Assembly (NCBI GenBank): GCA_946188105.1
Contig: CAMHTQ010000003.1
Location: forward strand, 102,028 to 166,027
Reading direction: 5' to 3'
From: an uncultured Alphaproteobacteria bacterium
Lineage (GTDB): Bacteria; Pseudomonadota; Alphaproteobacteria; Rs-D84
DNA: 64,000 nt
The notes beneath the pieces were generated by a model. That model was not told where the DNA came from. It did no database searches and saw only the letters and a program-made list of their open reading frames with translations. The stretch's first letter is position 1, and every line of letters begins with the position of its first letter. Of this stretch, positions 33,379 to 41,328 are shown piece after piece. A program made the position numbers and the translations under genes.

Positions 33379-35577
33379 TTACATAAAGTTTTGTGGGCTG
33401 ACATCTATTTTAATTCTGATATTTGCAGGGATACGAACACCAGACAACCATTTTGATACAATCGGTTGCAGGTTTGCGTTTTCATCCCCAGCTATTAAAA
33501 ATCTCATACGATACCAAGATCTGATTTGATATATTTGTGCCGCAATCGGTCCCATAATTTTTCCACCATGCAAAATTGGTGCATGTGCAGATAAATCTTC
33601 GCAAAATGATTTTAACACATTTTCTTTTTCGCCCTCGATAATCAATGCAATCAATTGTCCAAATGGTGGCATTTTTGCAACCTGACGAGCCGCCATATCA
33701 TCATGTATAAACGCATCCCTGTCATAATTGCAAATCGCGTTTAATACAGGGTTATCGGGTTGATATGTTTGCAGTAAAACATGACCTGGGAATTCGCCAC
33801 GACCTGCTCTGCCGGCAACCTGGAATAATTGTTGAAACGTATGTTCAGATGCACGAAAATCAGTTCCATACAATCCCATATCACTGTCCACGACACCAAC
33901 CAATGTTAAATTTGGAAAATGATGTCCCTTGGCTAAAATTTGTGTTCCGATAATTATATCTATATCGCCATTTTCCATTTTTGTAACCAGACGTTCCAAT
34001 GTTTGACGTGTTATTATTGTATCACTGGAAACCAGAGCCGTTTTTGCATTTGGGAATTTAATATTTACCTCTTGCTCGATACGTTCCAGACCCGCACCAT
34101 ACATTGTTATTTCATTTGAACATTCTGGGCATTTTTGTGGCATTTGCATTGTGCGACCACACATGTGACATAATAATTTTCCCAATCTTTTATGATATGT
34201 CATACCCACAGAACAATCAGGACATGTCGCCACCCAACCACATTTTCTGCATTGTGTAATTGGTGCAAAACCGCGTCTGTTTATAAACAACATTACTTGC
34301 TGTTTATTGTTCAATGTTTCGGTAATTGCATCACATAATACAGGCGACAAACAACCATGTTGCAATGTTTCATTGTTTGGCAATAAATAATCTGATGGAC
34401 GACTTTCCCGCAAATCTATGGTGGAAATTTTAGGCAGTTGTGCGCCACCAAATCTGGATGTTAATTTCAGTATTTTATATTTTCCCAAATCTACATTATG
34501 CAATGTTTCCTCGGACGGTGTTGCACTGGCCAACACAACGGGAAATCCGGCAATTTTAGCACGCAAAACCGCCATATCACGTGCATGATAATTTCCCATA
34601 TCTTCTTGTTTATATGATGAATCATGTTCTTCATCAACAACCACCAAACCCAAATCTTGCCATGGTAAAAACAACGCACTGCGTGTTCCAACAACAATAC
34701 GAATTTTTTTATTTAATACACCACGCCAGATTTCACGTCTGCGTGCAGCGGTTAAATTACTGTGCCACACCACAGGTGGCGCACCAAATCGATGACGAAA
34801 CCGTGTCATAAATTGTGCCGTCAATGCAATTTCTGGCATCATTAACAATACAGATTTTCCTGATTCATATGCACGCAATACAGAATCAAAATACACCTGG
34901 GTTTTTCCGCTGCCAGTTATACCGTCCAACACGTGAACGGAAAAGCCGCCCTGTTCTACGGCCGCACCAATTACATTTGCAGCCGCCGATTGTTCTGTGT
35001 TTAAAACGACATCACCTGTATCAAAATATTTATAATCAAATTCGTTTGATTCAATCGTTTTTGTTTCACATAAAGTCAATAAACCCTTTTTTATCATCGT
35101 GTTGATAACCGCAGAACTGACATGTGCAATATTACGTAAATCATTTATCGTCATTGGTGTATTATCATTTGAAGAGTATGCATCCATTACCATTTGACGA
35201 TTTTCTGTCATTTTGCCAGTTGCGTCAAAATTAAAATTATATAACGGTTCAACCCTGGGCGGTAAAAAAGCATCTGGGACATTTATTATCAATCGCAATA
35301 CAGCCCCCGGGGTCATACACGTCCATGCCGACATTTTTTTTATCCATGTCAAATCATCAACCGACAATTTGTGCGGGTATATTTCAGATACATTTTTTAT
35401 TTTCTCATTTGGTAAATTACTGTCCCCGAAACCAACTATAACCCCGATATACGGACGGTTCATTACAGACACACGCACAAATTGACCAATATCTGCATCC
35501 GCAGTCAGCCGATAGTCATATCCAGTATTGACTACATTTGGAATTAAAACTTTTACAATTGTCTGTGCCGTAAACAT
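33379..35577 (-). CDS. priA: Primosomal protein N' (PriA helicase)
   Basis: 732 residues. Walker A GITGSGKTQ and DEEHDSSYKQ (about residues 215-340) are followed by a zinc region with eight cysteines (CRKCGW..CPDC..CHMC..CPEC) and the helicase C domain with VAGRAGRGEFPG. It restarts stalled replication forks. Promoter at 35584-35612 puts the transcript start at the ATG. Confidence 0.95.
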   Translation of the reverse strand: MFTAQTIVKVLIPNVVNTGYDYRLTADADIGQFVRVSVMNRPYIGVIVGFGDSNLPNEKIKNVSEIYPHKLSVDDLTWIKKMSAWTCMTPGAVLRLIINVPDAFLPPRVEPLYNFNFDATGKMTENRQMVMDAYSSNDNTPMTINDLRNIAHVSSAVINTMIKKGLLTLCETKTIESNEFDYKYFDTGDVVLNTEQSAAANVIGAAVEQGGFSVHVLDGITGSGKTQVYFDSVLRAYESGKSVLLMMPEIALTAQFMTRFRHRFGAPPVVWHSNLTAARRREIWRGVLNKKIRIVVGTRSALFLPWQDLGLVVVDEEHDSSYKQEDMGNYHARDMAVLRAKIAGFPVVLASATPSEETLHNVDLGKYKILKLTSRFGGAQLPKISTIDLRESRPSDYLLPNNETLQHGCLSPVLCDAITETLNNKQQVMLFINRRGFAPITQCRKCGWVATCPDCSVGMTYHKRLGKLLCHMCGRTMQMPQKCPECSNEITMYGAGLERIEQEVNIKFPNAKTALVSSDTIITRQTLERLVTKMENGDIDIIIGTQILAKGHHFPNLTLVGVVDSDMGLYGTDFRASEHTFQQLFQVAGRAGRGEFPGHVLLQTYQPDNPVLNAICNYDRDAFIHDDMAARQVAKMPPFGQLIALIIEGEKENVLKSFCEDLSAHAPILHGGKIMGPIAAQIYQIRSWYRMRFLIAGDENANLQPIVSKWLSGVRIPANIRIKIDVSPQNFM

Positions 35578-35583
35578 ACTAAT

Positions 35584-35612
35584 AAAATACTTGTTTTTTT
35601 TATAAAATTCAA
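35584..35612 (-). promoter_or_regulatory. Promoter of priA, predicted leaderless
   Basis: On the minus strand, -35 TTGAAT and -10 TATTTT, spacer 17. The predicted start of transcription falls on the priA ATG; no ribosome site is present. Confidence 0.55.
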
Positions 35613-35647
35613 TACCATTTATACTGAATTTGATTTAGGATTTATAT

Positions 35648-36358
35648 ATGTGGAAATTGTTTTTTAATATTGCCTATGTATTCAGTTTTCTGATTATAGT
35701 TCCATCATGGCGTTATAAATTTCGTGATTGGACTTTGTTCGGATATCATGAAAAACTGAGGGATTTGCTGGATACATGCCCTGAATTACGGGGTAAAAAG
35801 ATGAGACTTACCAAGGGTGGTGGATCATTGGCATTTGTTTTTGATAACCAATATGTATATCGTGTCCGCAAAAGAAGATTTGAAGCAACCGAGGTTTTTC
35901 CCCGTTTAGAACGTGAAAGACGTATTACAAATGCTTTACGCAAATACTGTACCGTTGCAATTCCTGACATCAAAATTATCCATGGCAAAAAGTTTATCTT
36001 TTACAAAACGACTTTTATTCCAGGTGTAATGCTGGCTAGTTTATCAAAAAAAACATTAAATGAAAATAGTGATAAAATCGCAAATCAATTGGCCATGTTT
36101 TTAAAAAAACTGCATGCTGCAAATCCCAAATCTATTGCCGATTTGACAACAAAAGATAAAAATTGCCATTGGGTTCACAGTGATTTATGCAGTAATATTT
36201 TAATCGATCCAAAAACATTTGTGATTACAGGAATCATTGATTGGGAATGGGCTTGCTGGGCAAATGTATCCATGGATTTCCACAGTTTATATAACAGAAG
36301 ACGCAAAATGCGTAATACTGAAATTCCTATTAAAACGGTTATTAAATATTATGAATAA
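35648..36358 (+). CDS. APH-like small-molecule kinase
   Basis: 236 residues. WVHSDLCSNILID is the kinase catalytic loop (HxDxxxxN) and GIIDWEWA the metal motif of aminoglycoside/choline-kinase-type enzymes. The N-terminus is hydrophobic then basic (FLIIVPSWRYKFRDW), like the membrane motif in the glycan operon. The substrate may be a sugar or lipid-linked molecule rather than a drug. Overlaps miaA by 17 bases tail to tail. Confidence 0.72.
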   Translation: MWKLFFNIAYVFSFLIIVPSWRYKFRDWTLFGYHEKLRDLLDTCPELRGKKMRLTKGGGSLAFVFDNQYVYRVRKRRFEATEVFPRLERERRITNALRKYCTVAIPDIKIIHGKKFIFYKTTFIPGVMLASLSKKTLNENSDKIANQLAMFLKKLHAANPKSIADLTTKDKNCHWVHSDLCSNILIDPKTFVITGIIDWEWACWANVSMDFHSLYNRRRKMRNTEIPIKTVIKYYE

Positions 36359-37247
36359 CTGATTCAATATCTTGTTCTGATGGAACATGATCGAATTCAA
36401 AATCTGGTTTAAATTGTCCCCGAAACCATGTGCGTTGTCTTTTTGCATATTGGTTTGTTTTTGTAACCCAATTTTGAATAGCAACATCCTTAGTAATTTT
36501 GCCTTGTAAAAAATCGACCAATTGAACCGCACCAATCGCACGTGTTGGATTCCAATTATTTTGTATTATTGTCTGAGCCTCGGCAATTGCACCACCAGAC
36601 AACATTTCAGGAATACGGTCTGCAATTCGTTTGCGTAAAATATCTGCATCTGGATTTATTAAAATTTTAACTGTGTTCGATGGTAATACAGCACCAGTGC
36701 GTTTTGCCTTTTGATATTCGGTTATATGGTGTCCCGTTTCAAAAAAAACCTCTAAAGCCCTGGCGACACGTTGTGGATCGGTTGCAGTAAAATTTTCTGG
36801 CAATAATTTACGGGCAGATTCCAAATCATCAGCAACCATTTTTCTGGCACGATTACGAGCATCTGGATTGATAGATGGAATTTCAGATATCCCGTTTAAC
36901 AAGGCATTTGCATAATACCCAGTACCACCAACAAATATCGCAGGTTTGCCTGATGCGTGTGCTTTTTCATATTCTATACGTGCCAAATCCAAATAATCAC
37001 TGACACTTTGTTGCTGGGACAAATCTAATATAGAAAACAATTTATATGGTACACCATCTAATTCTTGGGATTCGATTTCATCTATACGTTCTGCAAATGG
37101 ACTGGCCGAGATATTTTCAATTCCACGATAAATTTGGACACTGTCGCAATTTATAATAACCCCGCCAATTTTACGTGCTAAAGCATCGGCAAATCCTGAT
37201 TTGCCGCTGGCCGTTGGTCCAACAATAATATAATCACGTATATCCAT
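36342..37247 (-). CDS. miaA: tRNA dimethylallyltransferase MiaA
   Basis: About 301 residues from the ATG at 37247. VGPTASGKSGFADALA (P-loop), NCDSVQIYRG, PAIFVGGTGYYANALL and the C-terminal QYAKRQRTWFRGQ are typical. It prenylates A37 in tRNAs that read U-starting codons. A longer frame to 37337 exists, but a TTGAAT/TATAAT promoter inside it supports the shorter start. Confidence 0.93.
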   Translation of the reverse strand: MDIRDYIIVGPTASGKSGFADALARKIGGVIINCDSVQIYRGIENISASPFAERIDEIESQELDGVPYKLFSILDLSQQQSVSDYLDLARIEYEKAHASGKPAIFVGGTGYYANALLNGISEIPSINPDARNRARKMVADDLESARKLLPENFTATDPQRVARALEVFFETGHHITEYQKAKRTGAVLPSNTVKILINPDADILRKRIADRIPEMLSGGAIAEAQTIIQNNWNPTRAIGAVQLVDFLQGKITKDVAIQNWVTKTNQYAKRQRTWFRGQFKPDFEFDHVPSEQDIESVIHNI

Positions 37248-37256
37248 TTCCAACGA

Positions 37257-37285
37257 ATTATAATTGCCAATAGTCGCAAATTCAA
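37257..37285 (-). promoter_or_regulatory. Promoter of miaA with near-zero leader
   Basis: Minus strand -35 TTGAAT and -10 TATAAT, spacer 17. Transcription would start 2-4 bases before the ATG at 37247. Confidence 0.65.
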
Positions 37286-37308
37286 GCGGAGGGTTGTAAA
37301 AAATCTGA

Positions 37309-37337
37309 TTGTTGAACAGTTTTAAAAATGGTATCAT
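37309..37337 (+). promoter_or_regulatory. Promoter of gapA
   Basis: -35 TTGTTG and -10 TATCAT with a 17-base spacer; a ribosome site (AAAGGAAAGGA) follows before the ATG at 37364. Confidence 0.5.
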
Positions 37338-37363
37338 TATAGAGTTAAAGGAAAGGATTAAAT

Positions 37364-38362
37364 ATGAAAAAAGTTAGAGTCGCTATCAATGGTTTTGGAC
37401 GTATTGGCCGTTTGGTTTTGCGTGCTGCGTTGGAATCAAAACGTAATGATATTGAATTTGTGGCTATCAATGATTTGGCACCAGCCGAACAAAATGCTTA
37501 TTTACTGCAATATGATTCTGTCCATGACAAAATGCCATTGGATGTTAAATTGGAAAAAGATTACATAATCGCAGGAAAACAAAAAATTAAATGTCTTTGT
37601 GAACGCGATCCTGAAAAATTACCTTGGAAAAAATTAAAGATTGATGTTGTTATGGAATGCACTGGATTGTTTACCGCTGCGGACAAGGCACGCGTTCATT
37701 TGTCAGCGGGTGCAAAACGTGTTTTGGTGTCTGCACCATCTGCGGGTGCGGATAAAACCATTGTGTTTGGTGTAAATGAAAAAACACTGACTAAAAAAGA
37801 TTTGATTGTATCCAATGCTTCTTGTACTACAAATTGCTTGGCACCAGTTGTAAAGGTTTTAAGTGATAAATTCGGTATAAAAAATGGATGGATGACAACC
37901 GTTCACGCATATACAGGCGACCAACAATTATTGGATAAAAACCACAAAGATTTCAGACGTGCACGTGCCGCAGCATTGTCTATGATACCAACAACAACGG
38001 GTGCCGCAAAAGCAATTGGTTTGGTATTGCCAAAATTGGCTGGAAAACTGGATGGCATTGCGATTCGAGTCCCCACACCAGACGTTTCTGTGGTTGAATT
38101 GGTTGTAAATACAGAAAAGGCAGCTGATACAGACAAAGTAAATGCCGCTATGAAAAAGGCAGAATCAACCATATTTGGCTATAACGACAAGCCATTGGTA
38201 TCGATTGATTTTACTCACGATGCCCACAGTTCTGTATTTGATGCGACCCAAACACACGTGATAGACGGTCATTTGGTACATGTTACCGCATGGTATGATA
38301 ACGAATGGGGTTTTTCAAACCGTATGTGTGATACAGCCGTTGCTATGGGAAAATTACTGTAA
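37364..38362 (+). CDS. gapA: Glyceraldehyde-3-phosphate dehydrogenase
   Basis: 332 residues. NAD-binding INGFGRIGRLVLR, catalytic SNASCTTNCLAP, and WYDNEWGFSNRMCD at the end are all present. Central glycolytic enzyme. Followed by two tRNA genes. Confidence 0.97.
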   Translation: MKKVRVAINGFGRIGRLVLRAALESKRNDIEFVAINDLAPAEQNAYLLQYDSVHDKMPLDVKLEKDYIIAGKQKIKCLCERDPEKLPWKKLKIDVVMECTGLFTAADKARVHLSAGAKRVLVSAPSAGADKTIVFGVNEKTLTKKDLIVSNASCTTNCLAPVVKVLSDKFGIKNGWMTTVHAYTGDQQLLDKNHKDFRRARAAALSMIPTTTGAAKAIGLVLPKLAGKLDGIAIRVPTPDVSVVELVVNTEKAADTDKVNAAMKKAESTIFGYNDKPLVSIDFTHDAHSSVFDATQTHVIDGHLVHVTAWYDNEWGFSNRMCDTAVAMGKLL

Positions 38363-38385
38363 GGTAAATTTTTTGAAAAAAATAC

Positions 38386-38412
38386 TTGCAAAGTGGTTGT
38401 TAACAGTATAAT
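38386..38412 (+). promoter_or_regulatory. Promoter of the tRNA-Asp gene
   Basis: -35 TTGCAA and -10 TATAAT with a short 15-base spacer, about 15 bases before the tRNA 5' end. Confidence 0.45.
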
Positions 38413-38426
38413 ATACATAACGCTTT

Positions 38427-38504
38427 GGGGTGTTAGCTCAGCTGGTTTAGAGCGTCTGCCTGTCACGCAGAAGGTCGAGGGTTCGAGCCCCTTACATCCC
38501 GCCA
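38427..38504 (+). tRNA. tRNA-Asp (GTC)
   Basis: 78 bases including encoded CCA. The acceptor stem has one G-T pair, the D and T arms (GGTTCGAGCCC) are normal, and the anticodon loop CTGTCAC gives anticodon GTC. Confidence 0.96.
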
Positions 38505-38512
38505 GAATTTTA

Positions 38513-38537
38513 AACCGCAGGAAACTGCGGTTTTTTT
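38513..38537 (+). terminator. Terminator after tRNA-Asp
   Basis: Eight-pair hairpin (AACCGCAG, loop GAAA) followed by T7. Confidence 0.85.
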
Positions 38538-38543
38538 ATCAGA

Positions 38544-38571
38544 TTGACAAATCACTGTTACATTGTATAAT
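38544..38571 (+). promoter_or_regulatory. Consensus promoter of the LptM-like gene, predicted leaderless
   Basis: -35 TTGACA and -10 TATAAT, both perfect, spacer 16. The start of transcription would fall at about 38578, one base before the ATG at 38579. Confidence 0.75.
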
Positions 38572-38578
38572 GAAATAC

Positions 38579-38698
38579 ATGAAAAAAGTTGTTTTGTGCT
38601 TTTTATTAGCAACATTGGTATTGCTGGCTGGGTGCGGGGTAAAATCTAATTTACAGCATCCAAATTCCAGTTATCCACGCAGTTACCCAGTGTATTAA
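38579..38698 (+). CDS. Small LptM/YifL-like lipoprotein (39 aa)
   Basis: The signal peptide ends LLAGC (Cys 19) and the mature part GCGVKSNLQHP...PRSYPVY has the short Gly-Pro-Tyr style of LptM, a partner of the LptDE lipopolysaccharide translocon. The ATG at 38570 is inside the -10 and cannot be used. Lies between two tRNA genes. The assignment is moderate because the family is very short. Confidence 0.6.
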   Translation: MKKVVLCFLLATLVLLAGCGVKSNLQHPNSSYPRSYPVY

Positions 38699-38704
38699 TG
38701 TTTT

Positions 38705-38789
<85 letters not shown>

Positions 38790-38793
38790 TTTT

Positions 38794-39327
38794 TTATTCT
38801 TGCACACGTTTTTGTTTCAAAATCACTATATCAAACCCATTTATTTGTATTGTCTTCATGTTTGATATTTTTGAAAAATCAACATTTCGTATTTTTTGTG
38901 CCGCAATATCTTCAATTTTAGGTTTCGATAACGTTGTTCTAAATAACGAATATTGTAATTTTTTATCATGCAGGACGTTCAAGGCACAAAAATAGACGCT
39001 TTTCCGAGAACAAGATTTTAATGTTCTGTATTTATCGCAACACACCCATTTTCCAACTGTGCCGTCTGTTAATTTTATGCGACACCATGAATATTTTCCT
39101 TTTATTTCAGACGGATTACCTATTTCAGCACGTTCACCCATTGTTTCTGATGATAATACTTGTAATTCTTGGATACCATTATTCAACTGTTGTATTTGTT
39201 TAAACAAATCCAAGGCATCTGGTTGAAATAACATTTTTTCACCTAAATAGTGTGTTGTTGGTTTACCTTCGATAAACATTCCATCTTTATTTATTGTGAT
39301 ATAATCTGTGTTTTTGATATTCTGCAT
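38794..39327 (-). CDS. Unknown protein (177 aa)
   Basis: Soluble, mixed composition. The middle carries several Cys (WCR, WVCCDKY, SCSRKSVYFC). No signal peptide. Not recognised. It starts 69 bases after the NADAR gene stop on the same strand, so the two may be co-transcribed. Confidence 0.55.
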   Translation of the reverse strand: MQNIKNTDYITINKDGMFIEGKPTTHYLGEKMLFQPDALDLFKQIQQLNNGIQELQVLSSETMGERAEIGNPSEIKGKYSWCRIKLTDGTVGKWVCCDKYRTLKSCSRKSVYFCALNVLHDKKLQYSLFRTTLSKPKIEDIAAQKIRNVDFSKISNMKTIQINGFDIVILKQKRVQE

Positions 39328-39395
39328 TAAAAACTCCCATATATGTCTGTTTTATTATAACAAACATGGCATAATTCGTCAATATTCTGAAAGAT

Positions 39396-39854
39396 TTATC
39401 TTTGTAATTCTTGGCGGATTGTCATCAAAGTTTTTCCAATTCGATTTGTGCCGGATCCAATACCAAAGCCACATTTATAGCATACCGGACAAGATTTTAT
39501 CAAAACCGCATCCCCTGTTGACAATAACAACTGGGCTGCATCAGGATTTTGTTCATATCTGGCACGCAATCCCATATCCATTATATCAAATTTACAATCG
39601 TCAAAATCTGCCCTGCGATTTACCTTGTATTCTGGTGTTTTTGTCAGTAATCGGGCATCGTCTGGATTTTTCAAATTTCTGATAGTATTAAATCTGGGGT
39701 CAGATGCATAAAATTTCATTGCCTGGTAATAATGTTCAACACTGGGAAATATATACATTCCGCCGTCAACTGTCATTTTTATTGGAAATAATGCCAAAGG
39801 AGACAAAAACCAATATTTTCCAGTCGGTTGGCAAAATCTTATTTCCTGGGTCAT
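39396..39854 (-). CDS. NADAR family protein (YbiA-like N-glycosidase)
   Basis: 152 residues from the ATG at 39854 behind AGGATG. YWFLSPLALFPIKM, DGGMYIFPSVEHYYQAMKF and GSGTNRIGKTLMTIRQEL match the NADAR fold. Family members act on ADP-ribose-type N-glycosides: YbiA on early riboflavin intermediates, others on ADP-ribosylated bases. The late region has an added CPVCYKC pair of cysteines. Confidence 0.78.
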   Translation of the reverse strand: MTQEIRFCQPTGKYWFLSPLALFPIKMTVDGGMYIFPSVEHYYQAMKFYASDPRFNTIRNLKNPDDARLLTKTPEYKVNRRADFDDCKFDIMDMGLRARYEQNPDAAQLLLSTGDAVLIKSCPVCYKCGFGIGSGTNRIGKTLMTIRQELQR

Positions 39855-39929
39855 ACAACATCCTTTTGAAGTCAAAATATCAGTTTTATGGCTATGTGCA
39901 ATAAAAAATTTGCATATGGTAAAAAATAC

Positions 39930-39957
39930 TTGATTTATCTAAAAAAAACTCTAAAAT
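39930..39957 (+). promoter_or_regulatory. Promoter of rpmG
   Basis: -35 TTGATT and -10 TAAAAT with a 16-base spacer, 29 bases before the ATG. Confidence 0.55.
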
Positions 39958-39986
39958 GTGATACGCAATAAAAAAAGGTTATTAAA

Positions 39987-40166
39987 ATGGCATCTAAAAA
40001 AGGTAGCAAAGAAGTTATTAAGTTGGAAAATAAAGAAACTGGTTTCTTTTATACTACAACTAAAAATACCAAATCTGAAAATACAAAGGGTAAATTAAAA
40101 TTCCGTAAATACGATCCAAAGGTTCGTAAGCATGTCGTGTTTACCGAAGCTAAAATGCCTCACTAA
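39987..40166 (+). CDS. rpmG: Ribosomal protein bL33
   Basis: 59 residues. [23 protein letters not shown]...[22 protein letters not shown] is the cysteine-free L33 type. It sits near the ribosomal E site. Single-gene unit with its own promoter and terminator. Confidence 0.93.
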   Translation: MASKKGSKEVIKLENKETGFFYTTTKNTKSENTKGKLKFRKYDPKVRKHVVFTEAKMPH

Positions 40167-40186
40167 AAACATACAGATTCTAAAAA

Positions 40187-40211
40187 AACCGCCAAATTTG
40201 GCGGTTTTTTT
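40187..40211. terminator. Bidirectional terminator
   Basis: Palindrome AAACCGCCAAATTTGGCGGTTT with A and T runs on the two sides, between rpmG and a convergent gene. Confidence 0.85.
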
Positions 40212-40220
40212 ATTATTTTT

Positions 40221-40502
40221 TTATTTTTGCTTTTTGTGGTAGGTTAATCTTGCAATCATATAACTGCTTAATGTACTGACACGACAAAATTTATCAAATT
40301 TATCTTCGGGGAAAGAAACAGATGGATATTTTTTATGTAAATCGTATGTTACTGCCATTGCATCAAAATAATCCAATGAAGTTGAATTCTTTACATTTTC
40401 TGGTGCAATCTTTAACGCAACGGCAACTGTTGCATTTATATCACGCATAACTGTAAAACGCAAATTAGATGCTTTTGATGCTCTTTTTTTCTTGATTGGC
40501 AA
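40221..40502 (-). CDS. Acyl-carrier-protein-like helical protein (tentative)
   Basis: 93 residues. TTG start placed four bases after a full AGGAGGT ribosome site. Residues 20-90 suggest a four-helix ACP-like pattern (VAVALKIAPENVKNSTSLDYFDAM...FPEDKF...STLSSYMIARL). The position of the phosphopantetheine serine would be Ala in DAM, so it could not carry an acyl group in the usual way. The family assignment is weak. Confidence 0.4.
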   Translation of the reverse strand: MPIKKKRASKASNLRFTVMRDINATVAVALKIAPENVKNSTSLDYFDAMAVTYDLHKKYPSVSFPEDKFDKFCRVSTLSSYMIARLTYHKKQK

Positions 40503-40636
40503 CGTTACCTCCTGGGGTTAAGATTTTATTCTTAAAAATGTTAGGCAATATATTATTACCAATGCACCTTGTTGTCAAATATTTTTTTTGGGAATCTTGG
40601 TGTTTTTTCACCTACAAAATTTTATTATTGTCAATT

Positions 40637-40665
40637 TTGACTTATGAAATAATATATGCTAAAAT
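40637..40665 (+). promoter_or_regulatory. Promoter for the 202-aa protein gene
   Basis: -35 TTGACT and -10 TAAAAT, spacer 17, followed by ribosome site AAAAGGAT. Confidence 0.65.
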
Positions 40666-40689
40666 ACAAGTATCAGTAAAAGGATAAAA

Positions 40690-41298
40690 ATGAAAGAAAT
40701 TGAAAAACCTGTTTTTACACAAGCAGAATTAGATGAAATTGAAAAAGGTCGTATATCCATAGGATACCGTACTCCTGCTGGTACGATAATGCCTGGTCCT
40801 AATTTTGAAGAAAAACCATTTGCCAGCAAAATATCAAAACAATTTGCTGCAGCAAAAGAAAAAGTGAATGGAATCGCAAAAAAACGTCAATACCACGAAG
40901 CCATAAATGAATTTGGTTGGGCTCGTTTGGATAATTGGGCACGATATCCAGAACCAAACCAAGCACAATTGATGTTTGGAATCAAATTCTCGACAAATGG
41001 TGGATTAACCAAAACTGGTAGAAGTGTTATCAAAAAATACAATAAATTTTTGAGATATTGCTTGCAACAGGCCGGTTGGGAAGGTATCCGTGTACAAAAA
41101 TCTTTGGATGAAGATGTGCCAGATTATATTGTTCCATTGAACTCTATTAAAAATATCAAATTGTTGTATACATTGTCTCCATCTATTGGATTTTACTACA
41201 AATCAGATAGACCAGATTTCGAGGCATTGAAAAATTTAGAATTTGCTTATAATTACGAACAACAACGTAGTATGCAATCGAAAAGTAAATCTCGTTAA
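40690..41298 (+). CDS. Unknown soluble protein (202 aa)
   Basis: Basic, helix-rich, with a Trp-rich segment (FGWARLDNWARYPEP). No signal peptide or recognised domain. Single-gene unit with clear promoter, ribosome site and terminator, so it is surely expressed. Confidence 0.65.
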   Translation: MKEIEKPVFTQAELDEIEKGRISIGYRTPAGTIMPGPNFEEKPFASKISKQFAAAKEKVNGIAKKRQYHEAINEFGWARLDNWARYPEPNQAQLMFGIKFSTNGGLTKTGRSVIKKYNKFLRYCLQQAGWEGIRVQKSLDEDVPDYIVPLNSIKNIKLLYTLSPSIGFYYKSDRPDFEALKNLEFAYNYEQQRSMQSKSKSR

Positions 41299-41302
41299 AT
41301 AA

Positions 41303-41327
41303 AAAGCTACCAAAAATGGTAGCTTTT
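41303..41327. terminator. Terminator shared by convergent genes
   Basis: AAAGCTACC/GGTAGCTTT hairpin with a T run on the plus side and an A run on the minus side; it ends at the parC stop. Confidence 0.8.
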
Positions 41328-41328
41328 T

